From an uncultured Collinsella sp. (lineage in GTDB: Bacteria; Actinomycetota; Coriobacteriia; Coriobacteriales; Coriobacteriaceae): a stretch of DNA of 8,945 bases. This document shows, one piece after another, positions 6,470-8,945 of the stretch. Under the pieces are notes generated by a model. The model was not told the DNA's origin, did not search any database, and saw only the letters and a list, made by a program, of their open reading frames with translations. Within the stretch, counting starts at the first letter, position 1, and each line of letters opens with the position of its first letter. The stretch covers positions 1 to 8,945 of the forward strand of contig CABUAL010000057.1 in the NCBI GenBank assembly GCA_902489515.1, written 5' to 3'. Position numbers and translations under genes: made by a program.

Positions 6470-6540
6470 AAATGATCCGTTTCCCTCCGTCCCCATCGGA
6501 TCAGGTAATCCATAGGGGACGGAGGGAAACGGATCATTTT
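6470..6540. repeat. Inverted pair of the 26-bp repeat (copies 2 and 3) forming a long hairpin
   Basis: Copy 2 (6470-6494, minus) and copy 3 (6515-6540, plus) are perfectly complementary over 25 bp, with a 20-nt spacer. Within the spacer GGAT (6498-6501) and ATCC (6508-6511) can pair, leaving a 6-nt loop. The unit differs from copy 1 by a single base. The result looks like a small palindromic mobile or REP-type element rather than a terminator, because no transcript is expected to end here: the flanking genes diverge. Confidence 0.85.
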
Positions 6541-6608
6541 TGCTGCAAAGGCTGCTGAAGACTTTATCCTGCTTGGGCCACAGGGCTCGTCCATCGCAAC
6601 AGCACCAC

Positions 6609-6614
6609 TATACT
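6609..6614 (+). promoter_or_regulatory. Possible -10 box of the U32 gene
   Basis: TATACT lies 33 nt before the U32 start codon and is a good -10 match. No convincing -35 is seen 16-18 bp upstream, so the call is tentative. SD AAAGG (6637-6641) follows, 6 nt before the ATG. Confidence 0.4.
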
Positions 6615-6647
6615 TTTTAAGCATCTGAGCATTTTGAAAGGCAGGAT

Positions 6648-8945
6648 ATGACCGCAACCGCCAGTCGAACCACCAACCGCAGACCCGAGCTTTTGGCGCC
6701 CGCCGGAGGACCCGAGCCCTTTGCCGCCGCACTCGCCGCCGGGGCAGACGCCATCTACTGCGGCATGGGCAGCTTCAACGCCCGCCGCAAGGCCACCAAC
6801 TTTACCGACGAGGCCTTTGAGCAAGCCTGCCGCGCCGCACATCTAGCCGGGTCGCGCGTCTACGTCACGGTCAACATCGTCATCAAGCAGTCCGAGATGG
6901 GCGATGCGCTGCAACTCATCCATCGCTGCTCCACGCTGGGCGCCGACGCCTTCATCATCCAGGACTGGGGCCTGTTCTTTGAGGTCAAGCGCACGATGCC
7001 CGGCATCGAGACGCACATCTCAACCCAAGCAAACATCCACGACGACCGCGGGACCGTGTGGTGCCGCGAGCAGGGCGCCGACCGTGTGACCCTCTCTCGC
7101 GAGCTTTCCATCGACGAGATTGCCGCCATTCACAAGGCCGCGCCCGATGTGGACCTCGAGGTCTTTAGCCACGGCGCCATCTGCTTTTGCTACTCGGGCC
7201 TGTGCCTGCTGTCGAGCTTTGCCATGGCGGGCCGCTCGGCCAACCGCGGCATGTGCGCCCAGCCCTGCCGCCTGCCTTACGAACTGATTGACGAGAACGG
7301 TCGCTCGCTCTCCCCTGCCGGTCGCGAGCGCGCGCTGTGCCCGCGCGACACCAACACTTCGCAGCTTGTTCGCCGTCTGTATGACGCCGGCGCCGCATCG
7401 CTCAAGCTCGAGGGCCGCATGAAGGCCCCCGATTACGTGTATTCCATCGTCGACGTGTATCGTCATCAGATTGATGACATGCTGGCCGATGTTTCGACCT
7501 CCAAGGGTGAGGAAGCCGCCCGCCAGCGCCAGCTCAAGCGCTGCTTTAACCGCGACTTTACGCACGCCTATCAGGACGGCACCTCGGGCGACGAAATGAT
7601 GAGCTACGAGCGTTCCAACAACCGCGGCCAGATCGTGGGCACGGTGCTGGGCAGCCGCCTAGCCAACCGCGATGTGCGCGGCCTCAAGCCCGATGACCGC
7701 CGTCGCCGCGCCGCCATCGCCCGCATTGAGCTATTTGAGCCCGTAGGCAAGGGCGACCTGCTGGAGCTTCGTCACGATGACGAGTTTGACCAGTTCCTGA
7801 CCACCATCGCCACCGAGGATGCCGCGGCGGGCGACATCATTGAGTGCCGCGTGCCCCGCAGCATGCCCGAGGGCTGCCGCGTCCGCGTGATTCGCAGTCA
7901 GCGTGCCATCGACGCCGCCGGCGCCGCGCTCAAGCGCGACGTGCTGCGACGCCGAGCTGTTGATGTGTCTGTCGTGGCGCGCCTGGGCGAGCCGTTTACC
8001 GTCACACTCACCTGCTGTGACAACCCCGCGCTCACCGCCACCGCCACAGGCTTCACCGTCGAGGCAGCCAAGACCCGCGCCGTCGAGGCGGCAGACCTGG
8101 TTGAGCATGTGGGCCGCATGGGCTCCTCGCCCTTTGAGGCTGCGAGCTTTGACGTTTCGCTCGACGCCGGCTGCGGTATGGGCTTCTCCGCCGTGCACAA
8201 GGTGCGCGCCGCCGCCTGTAAAGCATTGGAGGAGGCCATTCTGGCGCCGTACGAGGAACGCGCGAAAACGCTCGAGTTGCCGGTGCTCGACAAATGTACG
8301 CGCGCCATGCCCGAGCATTACCGCGATGAGCCGCAGATCTGCGCCACCGTCACCACGCTCGAAGCCGCCGAGGCAGCTCGTGCCGAGGGCGCCACGCGCA
8401 TCTACATGACCACCGATGCGCTCGAGGCTGTCGGACTCTCCCCTGCCGATGCATTTGAGCAGGGTATCGTGCCCGTACTCGACGAGGTCTGCCGCGCCGT
8501 CGACCACGAGCGCGTCGATCCTTGGATCAATGCCGGAGCCACCGTCGCCGTCGGCAATATCTCCGAGCTCGCCGTAGCCGCGCATGCCGGCGCCACGGCC
8601 GAGATTCGCTCTTGCCTGCCGGTGCACAACATACCCTGCATGGAGGCGCTTGCCGAGCGCGGAGCCGGCGCATTTTGGCTCTCGCCCGAGATCACGCTCG
8701 ACGAGATTGCCTCGCTCGGCGCCGCCGCGCCCGCGGCTCTGGGCATCACCGTCTTTGGCCGTCCGCGCGTTATGACGAGCGAACACTGCATTCTGCAGGT
8801 TGCCAACGGCTGCATCCACGATTGTGCCAACTGCCGCCTGCGTGCTCGCAAACTCTCGCTCAAGAATATCGACGGCAAGGTCATGCCCGTCCGCACCGAC
8901 ATCCACGGCCGCTCTCGCCTGTACGACGCCTACCCCATCGACCTC
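6648..8945 (+). CDS. U32 family 'peptidase' with DUF3656-like region (RlhA/UbiU-related), 3' end outside window
   Basis: Open for 766 codons to the window edge, already longer than E. coli RlhA (about 650). The N-terminal U32 domain begins PELLAPAGGPEPF (13-25), with AIYCGMGSFNAR (35-46). The family signature is EVFSHGAICFCYSGLCLLS (171-189). C179, C186, C203 and C231 resemble the four cysteines that hold a [4Fe-4S] cluster in UbiU/TrhP-type proteins. A DUF3656-like region spans roughly 430-535 (GSSPFEAASF). A second U32-like module follows, ending in FGRPRVMTSEHC and a cysteine cluster C714, C722, C726, C729. Although annotated as peptidases or collagenases, studied members take part in prephenate- or Fe-S-dependent hydroxylation of rRNA, tRNA or ubiquinone; a tRNA/rRNA modification role is the better guess here. 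SD and start are clear. Divergent from ridA; no sign of link to the purine genes. Confidence 0.92.
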   Translation, partial: MTATASRTTNRRPELLAPAGGPEPFAAALAAGADAIYCGMGSFNARRKATNFTDEAFEQACRAAHLAGSRVYVTVNIVIKQSEMGDALQLIHRCSTLGADAFIIQDWGLFFEVKRTMPGIETHISTQANIHDDRGTVWCREQGADRVTLSRELSIDEIAAIHKAAPDVDLEVFSHGAICFCYSGLCLLSSFAMAGRSANRGMCAQPCRLPYELIDENGRSLSPAGRERALCPRDTNTSQLVRRLYDAGAASLKLEGRMKAPDYVYSIVDVYRHQIDDMLADVSTSKGEEAARQRQLKRCFNRDFTHAYQDGTSGDEMMSYERSNNRGQIVGTVLGSRLANRDVRGLKPDDRRRRAAIARIELFEPVGKGDLLELRHDDEFDQFLTTIATEDAAAGDIIECRVPRSMPEGCRVRVIRSQRAIDAAGAALKRDVLRRRAVDVSVVARLGEPFTVTLTCCDNPALTATATGFTVEAAKTRAVEAADLVEHVGRMGSSPFEAASFDVSLDAGCGMGFSAVHKVRAAACKALEEAILAPYEERAKTLELPVLDKCTRAMPEHYRDEPQICATVTTLEAAEAARAEGATRIYMTTDALEAVGLSPADAFEQGIVPVLDEVCRAVDHERVDPWINAGATVAVGNISELAVAAHAGATAEIRSCLPVHNIPCMEALAERGAGAFWLSPEITLDEIASLGAAAPAALGITVFGRPRVMTSEHCILQVANGCIHDCANCRLRARKLSLKNIDGKVMPVRTDIHGRSRLYDAYPIDL

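Larger units (their letters stand above)
6269..6647. promoter_or_regulatory. Divergent intergenic region between ridA and the U32 gene
   Basis: This 379-nt gap has no gene. From left to right it holds the ridA SD (6275-6280), an imperfect inverted repeat in the ridA leader, an AT-rich patch (about 6381-6416) with a TGCAAGA direct repeat that probably contains the ridA promoter (minus-strand GATAAT is a possible -10), the double repeat hairpin at 6470-6540, and the U32 promoter and SD. Confidence 0.7.

Noticed and set aside
5782..6540. CRISPR array
   Set aside because: Only three copies in mixed orientation, with unequal spacing of hundreds of bases and a gene between them; no cas genes.
6265..6732. 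A 155-codon minus-strand open frame across the ridA upstream region and the repeat hairpin
   Set aside because: It overlaps the U32 start and both repeat copies, has no SD and no recognisable domain; basic and Arg-rich as expected for random GC-rich frames.
7731..8906. A 391-codon minus-strand open frame opposite the U32 gene
   Set aside because: Shadow of the U32 frame, which carries unmistakable family motifs.

Overview
The window is GC-rich and compact, with SD-led genes and short AT-rich promoter gaps. Protein types and the style of the intergenic repeats suggest an anaerobic gut actinobacterium of the Coriobacteriia, perhaps Collinsella-like. That placement is inference from recollection, not a database match.

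Left half (1-4758, minus strand): three genes run leftward in the order NCS2 nucleobase permease, SsnA amidohydrolase, YgfK flavin/iron-sulfur oxidoreductase. YgfK is cut by the window edge after 554 codons. The two intercistronic gaps (196 and 148 nt) contain strong hairpins without U-tracts. The ssnA-ygfK pair is a marker of the anaerobic purine/urate catabolic clusters of gut bacteria, which usually also carry genes such as ygeX, ygeY, ygeW, hyuA, arcC and selenium/molybdenum hydroxylases. Here the pair is fed by its own permease. Two acidic residues that matter in characterised NCS2 purine transporters appear to be glutamine in this one.

Centre (4759-5767): an AT-rich divergent control region separates the permease operon from a plus-strand regulator with a YheO/DauR architecture (PAS-like sensor plus C-terminal HTH). 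The permease promoter has well-spaced -35 and -10 boxes, and a Fur-box-like sequence sits inside it. The regulator is the natural candidate to control the divergent operon.

Centre-right (5768-6647): a perfect 14-bp stem terminator serves the convergent ends of the regulator and a minus-strand ridA gene. RidA deaminates reactive enamines such as 2-aminoacrylate, which is the product expected from the YgeX ammonia-lyase of urate clusters, so its position may be functional. Three copies of a ~26-bp repeat surround ridA: one single copy, and two copies facing each other as a ~70-nt hairpin. The ridA leader has its own imperfect 18-bp inverted repeat.

Right (6648-8945, plus strand): a long U32 'peptidase' family protein, open to the window end (766 codons), related to the RlhA/UbiU/TrhP tRNA/rRNA/quinone hydroxylation group. 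It has the family signature, a putative Fe-S cysteine set and an additional C-terminal cysteine cluster. It is probably a housekeeping gene unrelated to the purine locus.
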